DNA of 64,000 nt from Pezizomycotina sp. ARF18 (Eukaryota; Ascomycota), in contig AZLU01000117.1 of NCBI GenBank assembly GCA_002224055.1, positions 1 through 64,000 on the forward strand. Direction: 5' to 3'. The position numbers were made by a program, and so were the translations under genes. Positions 34,601 through 47,134 of this stretch are shown piece after piece. Below the pieces are notes generated by a model. That model was not told the origin of the DNA, did no database searches, and saw only the letters and a program-made list of their open reading frames with translations. The stretch's first letter is position 1. Every line of letters begins with the position of its first letter.

Positions 34601-35714
34601 TTTTTTAATAACCATGGAGAAGATGGAGGACGGAAAACAGGCGGAATGAAGTAGATGGAAATCCTTTCTTTTTGTATGAACATGAAATACCCCGTTACCA
34701 CCCTTTACTTAGTATATATGATTGATGAAAAGGAAATCCTCCGGATTTTTTTTCTCACGCACGCGTGGAGCGGATCCCTGCTGAAGATTTAAAGCTCGAA
34801 TCGCACTCGGCTATCCTCGTCCGGCACCGAAGCCGAGCCCAACCCAGGCGGGCCACGCACGTCGCTGAATAGCAGTACCGAAATACGATGCCGAATCCCA
34901 GACCTAGACGATTTTATAACAGCGTTCGAGAGGCAGAGGTCCCACTGTAATACGGTAAGAATAAAATGCTGTTAACCTGCAATCACAATATACTAAAAAT
35001 TCCGGCAGTTCCAATACAAAGGCCATGGAACACACAGCGCTTGAAAATTACATTGAGTAGATAGTGGATCTAACCTTCTCATCAGGAGAGTCTCAAGAGA
35101 CTGGAGCAGAGACCTCGAGACCACATTCGACGAGGTGGGTTGTGCGTTGGACTCGGGGTTTTCGACGAGTCGGACATCGTTAAATACACTGAATCGTGGC
35201 CGTAGATGGCATGCAAGAGTCGAAAGGGATCGTAGGGTGGAGCGCTGAGGTTCAATGCTCGTGTAGCTCTGATTATCTCTGCTGAAAGGTTTAACTATGA
35301 TGATGATGATGTTTGGATTTTCGTGACCTCGGAATTTTTTTTTCTGGCGAATTGGAGTTTTATGATTTTCTGGTTCCTCCAAGCAGAATATGAAATTGCT
35401 ATTCTAGTAAAGGCCTGGTACAATTGCGTGTTATACTGATTATCAGATTAGACTAGATCGACGGAGATTTCGCGCGCACCTATTATCTTTTTTTTTTTTT
35501 TCTGTCGCTGTAGTTTGCCGCAGCTCACCATTCATCAAGGCTCGTTAGATTGTCGGCGGTCGTCTCAATTCCCTGAAAGACTCTTAGAAGGGCGTAATTC
35601 CGCTCGTATCATCGGATACTACTCGCCGTGTTGCGTTGTCTACAGGAAGCACTCTATGACGTTTCGGATCCTTGAGTAAAATTCTTTTTCGCTCGTTCTT
35701 GAAGACTGTCGGCT
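31627..35714. other. Mostly non-coding spacer, with uncertain coding islands
   Basis: The left part is the upstream flank of the copper-fist gene. A/T runs occur near 32862-32882 and 33847-33874. Two plus-strand frames look somewhat protein-like: 33218-33559 (SLSRISFFIYSNCLLSGGT) and 33875-34168 (LRISHLLSLNLLLGCLDALP). A third island at about 34790-34965 has a GTAAGA donor at its end. None matches a family I know. They could be parts of one plus-strand gene, or chance. Confidence 0.35.
33875..34168 (+). CDS. Uncertain Leu-rich open frame
   Basis: The frame reads LIEQLRISHLLSLNLLLGCL and continues with PDPTLLPLVLDVSSNESLKE and LNTVVTKVLAFPECLFLIFP. The alternation of charged and Leu-rich helices looks like real protein rather than AT-biased chance, but the frame begins in a T27 tract and ends without a recognisable splice signal. 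I do not recognise it. It might be one exon of a larger plus-strand gene with the 33218-33559 frame. Confidence 0.25.
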   Translation, partial: SGVESLIEQLRISHLLSLNLLLGCLDALPRSATPDPTLLPLVLDVSSNESLKELNTVVTKVLAFPECLFLIFPKRTSRISRPETFFFFSRIVSFKGS

Positions 35715-38700
35715 ATGCCGTCCCTCGAACTGGTACGCAATGAGCAGTCTCGCCTGTATTCAATTGTACAATTCTTTAAAATCTAAAAATTCGAAAGCTA
35801 ACTCGTACTTTCTCATTGTTTTTGCTGGAATGGGAAGACAGCACTGTTTGAACTACCGTCGACGCTCACCGTCGACTTCGCGACAAAACGAAACCGCTGC
35901 TAGAGCTCTCGACGATGCCGAATCTATCCTGAAGGCGCACAATATCAACACGTACATTCACAGCACGAAGAATGGATTCTCGAATGGCTGTTGAAAGACT
36001 GTCACAGCGTACGGCAAGGGCGAATCGGTGGAATATCCGGGGTATATAGTCCCTGCGTCTCTTCTTTTTCTTCGTGTATCCTAACATCATACCATCAAAC
36101 TAGTAACCCGCGCCTGTCGAGCAGTCTTGGAATGTCCTCTATGATAGCGCGGTGTCCTGCAAGAAGAAGGGAAATTTAGCTGCTCTAAGCTCAACTCTTC
36201 GCAAACATGATCTATTGGGCTCCTAAACACGACGCTCACAGAAGCTGTAGATGATATCCGAAGCAAACAAACCATTCCCGCCCCGTGTGATCTTCTAAAC
36301 TCTCTCTTGAGATTTGTGGAGTTTATTTTCTACGGAGAAAATGTGTCTGTCACAGAAATACAACCGAATAATTCGAAAAGAAGAAAGGTTGGAAATTCGG
36401 CGCTGTCCTTGCGTGGCACCCAGAGCTGGGATCTATAATATTAGGCTCCTACTTACGTTCCTCCGGCATATACTCGAAACAAAAGAGCACCCTGAGCTTC
36501 AAATAGAGTTGTGGACAGATACTTTCCTCGAGATATTTAAATCCTGCGTGTACGGCTCGGTGAATGTGCAAAAGGTATGTGGTCACTCTCCCAAGATTCA
36601 TGGCATTTTTCAACTGTAGATCTACGGAATACTAACTATATTACTGACAGATTTCGAGCTCGGTCTCTTCCTATGTTCTTTTCCCAGCTGCAATCATACT
36701 CGTCCACCCTGCAGTACCCGAAAATTCGAGGCTTTCCATCGCGAAGATTCTGAAGACTTACGTTTTCTGCTCACTAAATGATACGACAAGTGCCGAAGCA
36801 TCTATGTCCCGTGCTCTATCTCCCTTGGAGACGGAATGTTCGCCAAAGGAAACCGAGGCTATAATTTCAGCCTTGCAGGCGGTACTGAAGTTGGGATAGA
36901 GCGCAAATGGTCTTCTCCCGCGTTCCTCTAAACCGAAGCGGCTCCGAAGCTTATGCTTCGCTTGTGTTCCGTGCGATCTCACGCTTTATTCATCGAGGGC
37001 GGAGGTGACATCCGAACTGCTGGACGTTTTGATTTCCACAAAGCAAACGCTCGATGAAGCGGCGCTAAAGAAGTTGCATTCAAACGCTACTGCCGGGTCG
37101 TTACCACCCAGATGGGGTATCTTAAGGCGACTAGCAATTCTCAGTGTAACTCCGTTGCTGCCATATCTAGATACCCTGCCATTCGAATTTCGCTCGGCCT
37201 CCGTTAATGATGATATGTGGGAATATCTGGCGCTATCGATCGATGGGTTCGCTCGTCTAAGAAATTTTTCGGCCTTTCTGAATATATGGAGGAAACGGCT
37301 CAGGACCGCATCTTCAGATGATCAGAACTGCGTGTGGTACCATGAAAAGTTACAAAAGCTCGTAGCCCAAAGGATAGAATCTGCTCTTAACGCTCATCAA
37401 TTGTCACGGATTGTTAGCGAGCTCTCCATTTCTATGGGTGATTGTGAGGTTGTCATATTAGACAGTTTACTTCGCGGCATCTCACAACGAGAACGGTCGA
37501 GACCCTCCGGAAAACTAATGCGGTGGCAAGTTTATACAGCCGTCTTACAGAGGAAATGCAAGGACAGCACACAGACATATCGTGGAGGAAATGGAGACTG
37601 TTCCTGAGAGTCAGCGAAATATGGGGTTTCCCGAGGGGGCCTTTGATGCCAGCGCTTTCGTCGGTCATCCCAAATATCTAAGGTCATTAAACAGAAGTTT
37701 AAGCCTGGTCATCCGGAAGATTTCTGCAGGTTTTCTTCATGTCTCAAGTACATTTGCCGTAGTTTCAATAGGAGGTGATAGCTCAGCGTGGAGAATGGAG
37801 ACTATGAAAGGACTAGTCAGTTCAATCCGTGCTAGTTTAGCCTCTTCTGGCGTAGGAGCTTGGAATGGTACAATAGAGGGAATTACAGACGTTTCCACCT
37901 TGGCCTTAGCAGTGCTATTCATGATGGCTGGCAGATGGATGGACGTTGTTAGTACGAACGAGTCCTTTACGTTTGAGCTGTGAAAAAAAGTTATTAAGCT
38001 AACAAACCTTACTGGAAAAAAGCTGGTGCGAGGGTAACGACGATGTAGAGAAGCTGCTGGGATTGGTCGTCCAAAATGCCATGAAAGCGTCACCAAGGAA
38101 TGAAAAGGATACCATTACAGCAAATCAAGTATGGCAAGTGATCACAGGCTGTTTGCAAAACTATGAAATCCCCGGCTTTAAAGGTATCAGCAGCTTTCAA
38201 TTTTTTTCTGTGCATCTCATATTATAGTCGTACCTTTGCTAATTTTGAATGTAGACTTTGTACTCGCGGTCATCCTCAAGGAGTGTCAGCCAGTTTCGGA
38301 AGGCAGCGTGGCATTTTTCCTGTCAACTGTGGAAACGTTTCCAACCGATTCTTTAACCCGTACACAGCGTGAGAGCCTGCTGAATCAACTTCTAGACTTC
38401 CTCGCAGCCAAGGGATTCATATCCATGGGTAGGCAGATTCAATTGCGTCTGATGCGCAGCGTATCGGGGATCATGGATTATTTTTCCCAATGCTCGCGTC
38501 TGACGAATGTGGATGCCAATTTCGGTCTTCCTCTGATTTTCTGCAGCCCAACAGCTCTCGAAGAAGATTTAGTCTCTGAAAAGGTCAGTATAGGAAGGAA
38601 GAGAGTACGTCAGATTATCACGACGAGAGACTCGAGCCACCTGGAGTCATGCTTAGAAAAATTGACTAAGGCCACGCGAGCGGATTTGTCGAAGAAATCC

Positions 38701-40115
38701 CGAGAAGCTTCCATTAATGCTATTGCGATGTCCCTGGCTGTGGTTACGGAGGTAATACCGGCTTGTCACAAGGATGAATTCGCCCCCTATAAAAGAGCAG
38801 CAACGGAGCTACGGGATTTGGCAACAGATTTCCTCGTGAAGTCACTCCAAACTCACACTGATCCGAATAAATCGTTCGGGTTGGGGTGGCATCTGATATG
38901 ATCAGGGCTTTCTTGGAATTAGATTCGGAGAAAGAAAAGCTTTCCATGGTTAAAGTTCAACTCGAAAATTTGGGAAATTTATCAGGCGTTGTGTCTTCTA
39001 TTGCTCAATATGGCCTTACTGCCAACCACTCGCGCACTTTACAGAGTATCTTCCGCCTTCAATGCATGTTAGGGGCTAGCGCGGATGATATTCTGAATAC
39101 TACTCATGGCTGGCAATTCTTTTTGGAAAATAGCCTAACGACCATACCATCGCTGAAAACTTCCACAGCCTCCTCGAAAAGCGTCTCCCGATGACTACTG
39201 TTTCGTTCTAGCTGAGGTTAGGAGATCATGTCGCTCAGAAGAATCCGACAAATCACTTGAGATACGGCTGGATGTTTTGAAGCTGTCATCAGCTTCCGGA
39301 TTGCTGAGGACAACAAAATCTCAAATTACCTGTCAACTGCATTTGGTCAACTATTGCAGCAGCTACTAGACGCCAAAAAATTCACTTCGTTCCAGCAGAT
39401 CTTGGAAATTGTCGATGTCATACTCAGAGAAAGCCATGGGCTGTTTCTCAGTTCAACGTTGACGAACTGCTCACCGTAATCTGCAGTCTCGCCTCCACCT
39501 CCGGCTCGGATCCGCACCACGCAAATGCTGACGACATATATTACTTTGCTGTGCTGTGCAATAATGTCCGTTTTTGCAATTTCACTGGCACAGGTACGAG
39601 GGAGGTATCACTTGCTCGTTGGAGCGCTGAAGTGCCTACTCCGTTGCCTCTTCTCGCCGAGGAGCTCAGCGAGACGGAAAACGGAGCGGTCGATACATCC
39701 TCAATGGATAGAATTCGGTGGCGGAGAAAATGAGCAGCAGCAGCAGCAGCACACTAGAACCTGTACGGCCTCGTCGGCGCTTTTCTTCAGCAGGCTGTTG
39801 AGGATGATCTGCGATCCTTCCGTATCCAGCGTAAAGCAGAACAGGAAAGAAGCGTCACTATCGTCGTCCGTCGTAGCCGCTAAAAGGCTGTCTCGATCCA
39901 CGTCTCTCACGTCCTGACGGAATTTATCAGCTTGCATTTGCAATACGAGCTGAAGCCGGAGATTAAGGCGGAGCTGTCGAGCGGACTGTACTCGATATTC
40001 GACGCGATAGGACCGGAGCTTTTGAATCTATCAATGCTTCCTTGGATAATCACGGTAGGGTGTTGTTCAAGGGATTATACGACGAATGGGAAGGCACGGG
40101 AAATGGAATGAGTAA
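35715..40115 (+). CDS. URB2: URB2/NPA2 family ribosome-biogenesis protein
   Basis: URB2 (NPA2) is a nucleolar protein needed for early 60S subunit assembly and 27S pre-rRNA processing. The proposed start is the ATG at 35715 (MPSLEL), with an early intron. The N-terminal part has EEWILEWLLKD (near 35970), VDDIRSKQTIPAPCDLLNSL and VEFIFYGENVSVTEIQPN. The long alpha-helical middle is in several frames (ALKKLHSNATAGSLPPRWGI, YHEKLQKLVAQRIESALNAH, MMAGRWMDVVSTNESFTFEL). The diagnostic C-terminal domain has RLLRMICDPSVSSVK, HVSHVLTEFISLHLQYELKP, ELSSGLYSIFDAIGPE and NASLDNHGRVLFKGLYDEWE, ending HGKWNE at the TAA at 40113-40115. A (CAG)-type tract near 39733-39750 encodes a short poly-Gln. The open frames plus introns give about 1,300 residues, matching the family. 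There are many one-base breaks. I consider the assignment safe because of the C-terminal domain. Confidence 0.88.
39729..39751 (+). repeat. Short (AGC)n tract within URB2
   Basis: About six AGC/CAG units in the coding region of URB2, giving Gln in the supported frame. Confidence 0.8.
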
Positions 40116-40618
40116 AATGACAAGAAGTTATTTTTTAAGCAATTATTTAAGATCTATGCAATCTCTGTAATTATAGAACTATTTTTGTGTACAACCATCT
40201 TTCTGCCGGGCGTATTATTATTGCATCACGATAAGTATCGTATTGAATTTTTATATAACTTTTATTCGGATTGATGCGTCTTGTCAATCCACCCTTCCCC
40301 CGGAAATAAAGTGTTGAAGTTCGGAACTGTCTCGTACCTGTTGTTTTAATATTCGACTCTACGAAGAAAAGGTGACGAACATGCATAGCGGGGGGCAAAA
40401 ATAGGTACAATACAAAAAGGTCCGAGATATTTACAAGGTTAAAGAAAGTTGTAGACACGATCGCAATATTCTTAGTATTCAATTCACCTTAAGGTTCGCA
40501 ATTTCTGAAGGGGAACTTTGTACCAGTTACACAAAATTTTAAGCGAGGAATATACATGTTACACAAACGTTATTACTTTAAACCGTAGCGTATCGTGCAT
40601 GCAACTTTAAGCAAAAAA

Positions 40619-40652
<34 letters not shown>

Positions 40653-41803
40653 GTATAACTTAAGAGGTGTCGTGTGATCGTGGGCTATTATGGTAACCTA
40701 CTTTGAGTACCAGCTGTAAATTGTCCTTCCAGCGCCTATACATCACCAATTATGTATCAGCTCATTTCAGCTCTATATCTATATTATTATGCCTCTGATG
40801 TTTAGTACTTGTTTCTTTTCTCTTTTAGCCTCGTCTATAATTGACGCTTATGCAGGAAGGAAAAAGGGCTTCTTCGCTTTTTTCGCAATTTCAGCGCGCG
40901 GCTACTTCTTGGCGTAACAACGACGACGAAGCTTTTATTACACGGCGAAATGGACAAATTATTGGCTTGTTCTCGATATGGTTTATTTGCCCATCTGTTA
41001 TAGTTCGTTTTAGTATAAGATACGCTATACATTAGTTGGTCTCGTTTGACGCTCCTGGCACGTATACAGCGAGGGAGGCTACGTAAGCTTAAGCGCAGCT
41101 ATCAAAAAAAAAAAAATTGCTGCATTTATTGGTAAAAAGACAGGGGACATGTACACGTATGAAAGTTAATGCGTCCAGGATGTAACGAGCACTAGCGGAG
41201 AAACGGCAGCGCAACGGAACGGGCAATCCAATGAGGCAAAAGTAAGGAGTTGTGGGAAAAATTCTGGTCGTCGCAGAAAGCCGAAACAGACCTTGCAACG
41301 AGAGATATTTAGATATATCAAAGAGAATAACTAAGTTACAAGTTTTTTTTTTTATAGAAGGTTGAGGTTTCGTTAAGTGACATTACAAAAAGTGCTATGC
41401 TTGCTTTTAAACAAAACAAAGTAGAGCAAAAAAAAGAAAAAATAAAGAAAAAAGAAAACGAAGGCGAAAACAAGAGAACACATAGGAATGCCGAAACGTT
41501 CTCTGAGGTAGATCATTGAATATAGATTAAAAAGATGGAAAAGAGATGGTTAAGAATGCAGAGTTTTTGAATATATCCAGTTTGTGTAGGGAAATGAAAG
41601 CAGGTAAATTTATAGAAATGTGTTTAAAAGAGACCTATGGTATAAATGGTTTTCTCATCCTTGAAGTGAAAGCTACGGTGATTTTGAAAGGAAGTAAATA
41701 AAAGGGAAATGCGACGATACTTTTTAAACAGCATCCGCGGCGGCAGTGTCAGGGGCAGCTCCACCATGCGAGAACGCGGTTTGTTGGTCTTGATGTTGCT
41801 TCC
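40116..41803. other. Convergent spacer between URB2 and bestrophin genes
   Basis: No gene recognised. It contains an A28 run at 40624-40651 and purine-rich sequence near 41420-41480. A 103-codon minus-strand frame (40171-40482) and a 64-codon plus frame (40841-41035) show no family features. The right end probably contains the 3' end of the bestrophin gene: an alternative frame reads ERLRKQHQDQQTAFSHGG and stops at 41724. Confidence 0.5.
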
Positions 41804-43189
41804 TCAGTCGCTCTCCCGCTTCTGAGCCTCCTCTTCAGCCTGTTCGCGTTCTTCGGCCTCGTTGAACTTCCGCTCCTTCTCTTGTTCATGCTCCTTCATC
41901 TGAATCTCGTTAATGGTTTTGGCAAGAGCTGGCGATAGGTGACGGAACGGCTTATGCTTGAGCTCATTGCGGATGCTCTGGATTCCCTTACGCTTCCAGG
42001 AGTTGTAGCCTTCATGGGCGTTTGGAGCCATGACACGGTTAGTCTCGACGCTACACCAGTCTTCGCGGGCGGGTGGCGGAGAGGAGTAAGGATGTCCAGC
42101 TCGATGGAGATTAATTCGCAGTAACGGTCGAGGTCAAGATCGTTTACGTCGGTACCAAAAGGATTTTCGATTTCCCGGCCGATAGCCGCAAGGCCAAGGT
42201 CATATACGCAGCAAAATAGTGGCTGGAATGGTAACCCATTTGAGGGTTGCAAAAAGCTGGAAAGGGAGAGTGAGAACATACAGCCAAGTAACCTGGGAGA
42301 TGACAATGTTGTATGCGAGAGGAGAGGGTCTGAAGGATGCGTTCGCATCCGGTGAGAGAATCCATCATGTTGGCGATGTAAGTCATAGCCATACTCTGGC
42401 TACAGCAATGCCCATGGATCCGTTATTTATTTACCATATCAAGGTAGGCTTGAAGGTAGTTGGCAATCTCATAAGGCAAGTTTCCAGATGTTTTCCGTTT
42501 CTGCGATAGACCTTGAGGCGCTTGCTAGGGTTCGACGTGAAGAAAGTGATGCGAGGTACTCAGCCATTCTCTTGAACTTGCCAGGCTCCCTCCTTGGTGG
42601 AACACACCTTCATCGTGAACATCCTTGGCAAAGGTCTTCAGGTTACTGATCAAGTCCTGAAGATCGGTAGCTGTATTCCGGCTCGAAACGAAGCTTATGC
42701 TTCATGGCAATGCAGAAAGCCAAAATGAGTTCATCGCCGTGAGCTTTGCTAGCAAGTCATCGACACCTTGTTTCCGTCTCGTTCTTGACGTGGATCCAGA
42801 AGACCCTCGCAAGATTTCTAGCATTGAGCGTGAGTTGTGCCCAATACTTTCTTCCTTCGATGTAACGCTCATAAGCTGTGCTTGACCTAAATGACAAGGC
42901 CAAACCCACAATAAAACCCAGGACAGTGATCAATTGTGGGGAGATGTCGAGATGATGAACTTTCTTACTTATAACGCAAATCGCGACCGTCCATGCAGAT
43001 ATGAAAAGAATAGGTATTATCAAGCTCGGGAGAACCGATCCACGGATCTCATAAAATAAGGAAGCTTGGAGTGCCTCGAAGTATCGATGGACCAGTGAAG
43101 TAACTATCAACTTCATTGGTGAGGTCATCCATACTATTGTTGATGTTCTTTGAAAGGTCAGAGAAATCTAAAACCGATTTGGACCTCAT
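41804..43189 (-). CDS. Bestrophin-family (RFP-TM) anion channel
   Basis: Fungal bestrophins are predicted chloride or anion channels in intracellular or plasma membranes. The start at 43189 gives MRSKSVLDFSDLSKNINNSM, and a frame change follows. The membrane core is unmistakable: EIRGSVLPSLIIPILFISAW, LITVLGFIVGLALSFRSSTA, YERYIEGRKYWAQLTLNARN and LARVFWIHVKNE, then DLLAKLTAMNSFW. Further on are LPYEIANYLQAYLDMV, MMDSLTGCERIL and the C-terminal family signature GREIENPFGTDVNDLDLDRY (near 42180-42120). A soluble tail with APNAHEGYNSWKRKGIQSIR and a Glu-rich helix (EQEKERKFNEAEEREQAEEE) completes it. The stop is taken at 41804; the alternative is 41724 in another frame. Pore-lining small residues and the FRSSTAYERY motif are intact. 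Several one-base breaks or short introns occur between 42700 and 42200. Confidence 0.9.
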
Positions 43190-45345
43190 ACTGTCGCGGC
43201 TGCTCTGCTCTGTCTGTGTTCGTGTTCGAGAGCACTGGAAATAAAGTCTTGGCCTTGAATTGGCGTTTCCGAACCAGTAGTGGGGTATTATTTTTTGTCT
43301 GCCATTGCGAAGATGGAGGATATTCGAAGCCTTGATATACTTCAGGGCAAGTGGTGGTTAATGACTCGCTCGGGAGGCAGTAGGAATACCCTGGAATTGA
43401 TTTGCAAATATCCTTCCCCTTTTTGCAATCGCAAGGGAAATTCAAGGAAAGATTCAAGAAAAGAAAAAAAAAGTCCCCTATGGGTATCGCTTGAATGATA
43501 TAGGGTTGTATTGTTATTTCTCCTTTTCCTTTTCCTTTTCTTTTATTTCCTTTATTGACTGCTCAACGCTTCCCTTGTTATAACGTTTCAGGAAGGCAAA
43601 TCACGGTTGGGGGTTGAGGGGTGTATGGATCGGATATGCTGTCTATATAGTCGTAATATGTATCAGCTTTTGGTCAGCCTACGAATATAGATAGATATAT
43701 ATAAATTTTGTAAGATTAAAAAAAAAAAAAAAAAAATTTCTTGAACCCTTATTCACAAGAAACTTGGGATCCGAAGGAAACGCACCTTTTAAGACAAAAA
43801 GATATAAAATGACCCTGGAGAATGATTTTCAGAGGGGAAGAGGGAGAAAAAAGAAAAAAAAAAAAAAAAAAAAAAACCCTTTTTTCCCGCAAGAATAGGA
43901 AAGGTCTATCTCGAATCGAGACACTCCGTATTGTATCAAGAGCTGGAATTGACCTTTGGGTAAGGCTATACGTTCTCCGTAAGATTACGAGAATTCGAGT
44001 TCCGGACTCAACTTTTTCTGGGAGTTTATAAAAATACGGACACAAACGTAAGAAGAAAAAAAAAATTTGAATTGAATCGTGGATGAACAGACAGAAAACA
44101 AAATCACTCAGACCAGGAAAAGGGAAATTTTGTTTATTATATATATTAGCAACCGCCATCAGAGAACGTTTTTTTCAGATTAAAAGTAGAAAGGAGGCCC
44201 CCAAAGAATACTAGAATGGATTTCGATCTCGACGGCTCGATATTTGCAAATTGCTTCAAAGGGGTTGTTCTTGGATATTCTGATACACCAAACGTCAGCA
44301 TCTTGTGCAATGGTCTCGCCAATAGGAACCATCAAAATAACGATAAAAGTCACAAAAGAGCGCAAAGAAGGCTAGCTTCCTAATTTTCTCCTTTTTTTGG
44401 CTCTTAAGAGATCTTAGCGTAAACAATAGAGGGCGCTTTCAATTGCAAATATTCAGTTCTTTCACGCAGGGAGAGGCACCAGAGAGGTAAGAATAGCCTC
44501 TGTCTTTCTCTCTCAATCAAAGACTCATATATTTTTTGTCTTTGGGAGCTTCGACGAAAGGTATCCGTGCACATGTACCGAACATGTTTTCTGTTGAACC
44601 TCTCCCACCCCTTGCGCCACAGTGGATGCTTTCGTTTCTGACTAGAGACACTAGCGTTATGCACGAGTATACACAACAGCTTTTTTTTTTTTTTTTTTTT
44701 TTTTTGGGTGGCCCTGTCCCGACTGGTAACTGGACCCACCTATCCACCTCTTCGGAAGGATATTTTACTTCTCGACTCTCGCCTTAGAGGAAAAGGAAAG
44801 AAAATCGAGCAGAGTGGGAAACCGTAGGGGGGCGAGAATTTTTGAGACCCAAATGGCAACGACCCAACAGAGGCCAAGCCCCCTTTTTTTCTCCCTAGAG
44901 ACGCGGGAAGCTGCGGGATGGCGGCTCTATTAAAAAGTATAGTCTGGTCTATAATTATCAATAAGAGCCAAATAATTTGTGAGGACGATCCTTTTTTGGT
45001 TTAGATTACAACGTTAGCTGCATGTATTATTTTTGTTATTTTCAAATAATCGTGACTGCCCTTCTACTCACTGCGTTGGTTGAGAATAATATTTGGATCG
45101 AATTCATCGTGGCAGTGATCAAGGGCTATGGTCAAGTAATGATGACGATAATATTGATCATTTAAAGGTTTAAACGAGGATATATAAGATGATCCGTTTT
45201 GCGATGAAAAGAAGGTGAGAATAATATAGAAAGGGTGAAGGGTTGTGGTTTTCTTTTTTCTTTTTTTTGGAGTTCCTTTCAACGGTCACCACCAGAAATA
45301 AATAAATATCTTGACAATAATACTTAAGTAATAAATACTTAACAA

Positions 45346-45400
45346 CAATAATAAATAATAATAAATAATAATAAATAATAATAAATAATAATAATAAATA
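45346..45400. repeat. AATAAT/AAATAATAAT microsatellite
   Basis: Compound AAT-based tandem repeat, about 55 bp, in the gene-poor stretch. Confidence 0.9.
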
Positions 45401-47103
45401 TTATAAGAGGCTCTGCTGCAATAAGTGGTACTTATCGTATCGGCAACAGTTACTTACTGTGTCAATTTAACCACTCACTCCGCTGCAAATCTCTACTTTA
45501 TTCTGTTTCGCCCTGCAGCAAGTTGCAACTTATACCTACTTACACGGCACACCCCAGTGACCCCACTAATATCTTTCAACAACGACTGATGATTTGAGAC
45601 CTATACTACAGTATATTATTATAACTTCTTCTCTGATAAATCTCTCTTTTGTGTGGCGGTTGGCGGCAGTCTGATGATTCTCACAGGACCGTCTAGACCT
45701 GACCATCGGGTAGTAGCTCTCACAAAATTTACAAGCAGGCCGTTTGTACGTTTACGACCGCACAAAATTCACTTCAGCCCGGCGCCAACTATAGGGGACT
45801 GGAAGCGAAAAAATTATGACTCTCATGTTTACTGATAGATATTTTGTATATTCTACGGTATGGTATCATAAACTAAGCGGCTTCTCCGAAGCTTCAGAAA
45901 GTTCTGACAGTTCGCACATCTTTCGATCATGAGAGCGGGAATCCATGTTTAGAAAGTCAGGCGAGCCGACTATCAGCTTTATCAGGAAGTATTTGGAGCT
46001 ATTGATAGTCTGAGAATCGGCGCGGCGCTCTTCTCAACATCATTTCAAATTTCTATTTGATCTGCATTTACATTACAACACTGTTCTTTCTTTTGACGAA
46101 CGAGGTGGGCTTGTAAGTTCTAAGCTCAAAAGTGGCGCTCGATCCACAAATCACGACATGGCCTCATTCCAAAGACCTTTGCTGAGAGTGCGGAGAATAT
46201 ACTGTTAGTTCAAACAGAAAAAAAAAAAGAAAGAAAGAAAAAAGAGCTTCAGAGCACTATTTGATTACTCTAAGCTGGACGACCGATGAACAAGACCAGG
46301 AAGCAATGCCACGCAGTCTTCGAACTTTATCAAAGTCATTGACCGAGTCGTCTGCACATTTCACAAAAAAAAAAAAAAAAAAAAAAAAAAACGCATTCGC
46401 ACTTTCTTCTCAAAAATCCTTGAACGAAACTTTTGCGAAATTCTCGCGGCTTACTGAGTCAATAGTTGCTGTTTATTAGCTGACACTTGGATTATTGAGG
46501 CTGAAAATTATTCATTAAAAAGAAAAGAACGGTCGTGCGACCGTGAGCTGTCAGCACAGCAGTGGGGCACCAGCTTGAGAACGAGGGTAGCCGAGAAGCT
46601 AGGAGATGCCGCTGGGTCTTCCTTCGCCGTTTTTTGCTCATTTTATACCTCATACAATACACTGTATACCCGTATGTAACTTTGCCATCACATTTAATTT
46701 AAAGACGCCACTAAACCTCTAAGGTACAAGATCAATCAAACGACTCACAAGCTTAGTGCAATCGCACTCGTCGGCGCTAGACTATATAGATAAACAGTAC
46801 CTAAGATGATATATAATAAATATATAAATTTATTATAGCACTAAACAGTCGGTCTTAAATTTTTAAGGTATAATAAAATTTCCGGTACCGTCTCGTTCTT
46901 CGATTTATCTTGTATCTCCGAAGTCAAAGTGGGTACGCTAAGACATGTGACGGCAAGGTTATACACGGGTATACCGTACATACATTGGAGGCTCTTTTGA
47001 GAAAAGAAGAGGGGAAAAAACAACTCGGTGCGACCGACGATATCGAGCAAAAGCGAAGAGAAAGCCGACGGACGGACGAGTCTTCCGTTTTTACGGGGGA
47101 AAA

Positions 47104-47134
47104 ATAAATAAATAAATAAAATAAATAAATAAAA
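47104..47134. repeat. (AAAT)n microsatellite
   Basis: Seven to eight AAAT units with one irregularity, same motif as the larger array at 16825-16904. Confidence 0.9.
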
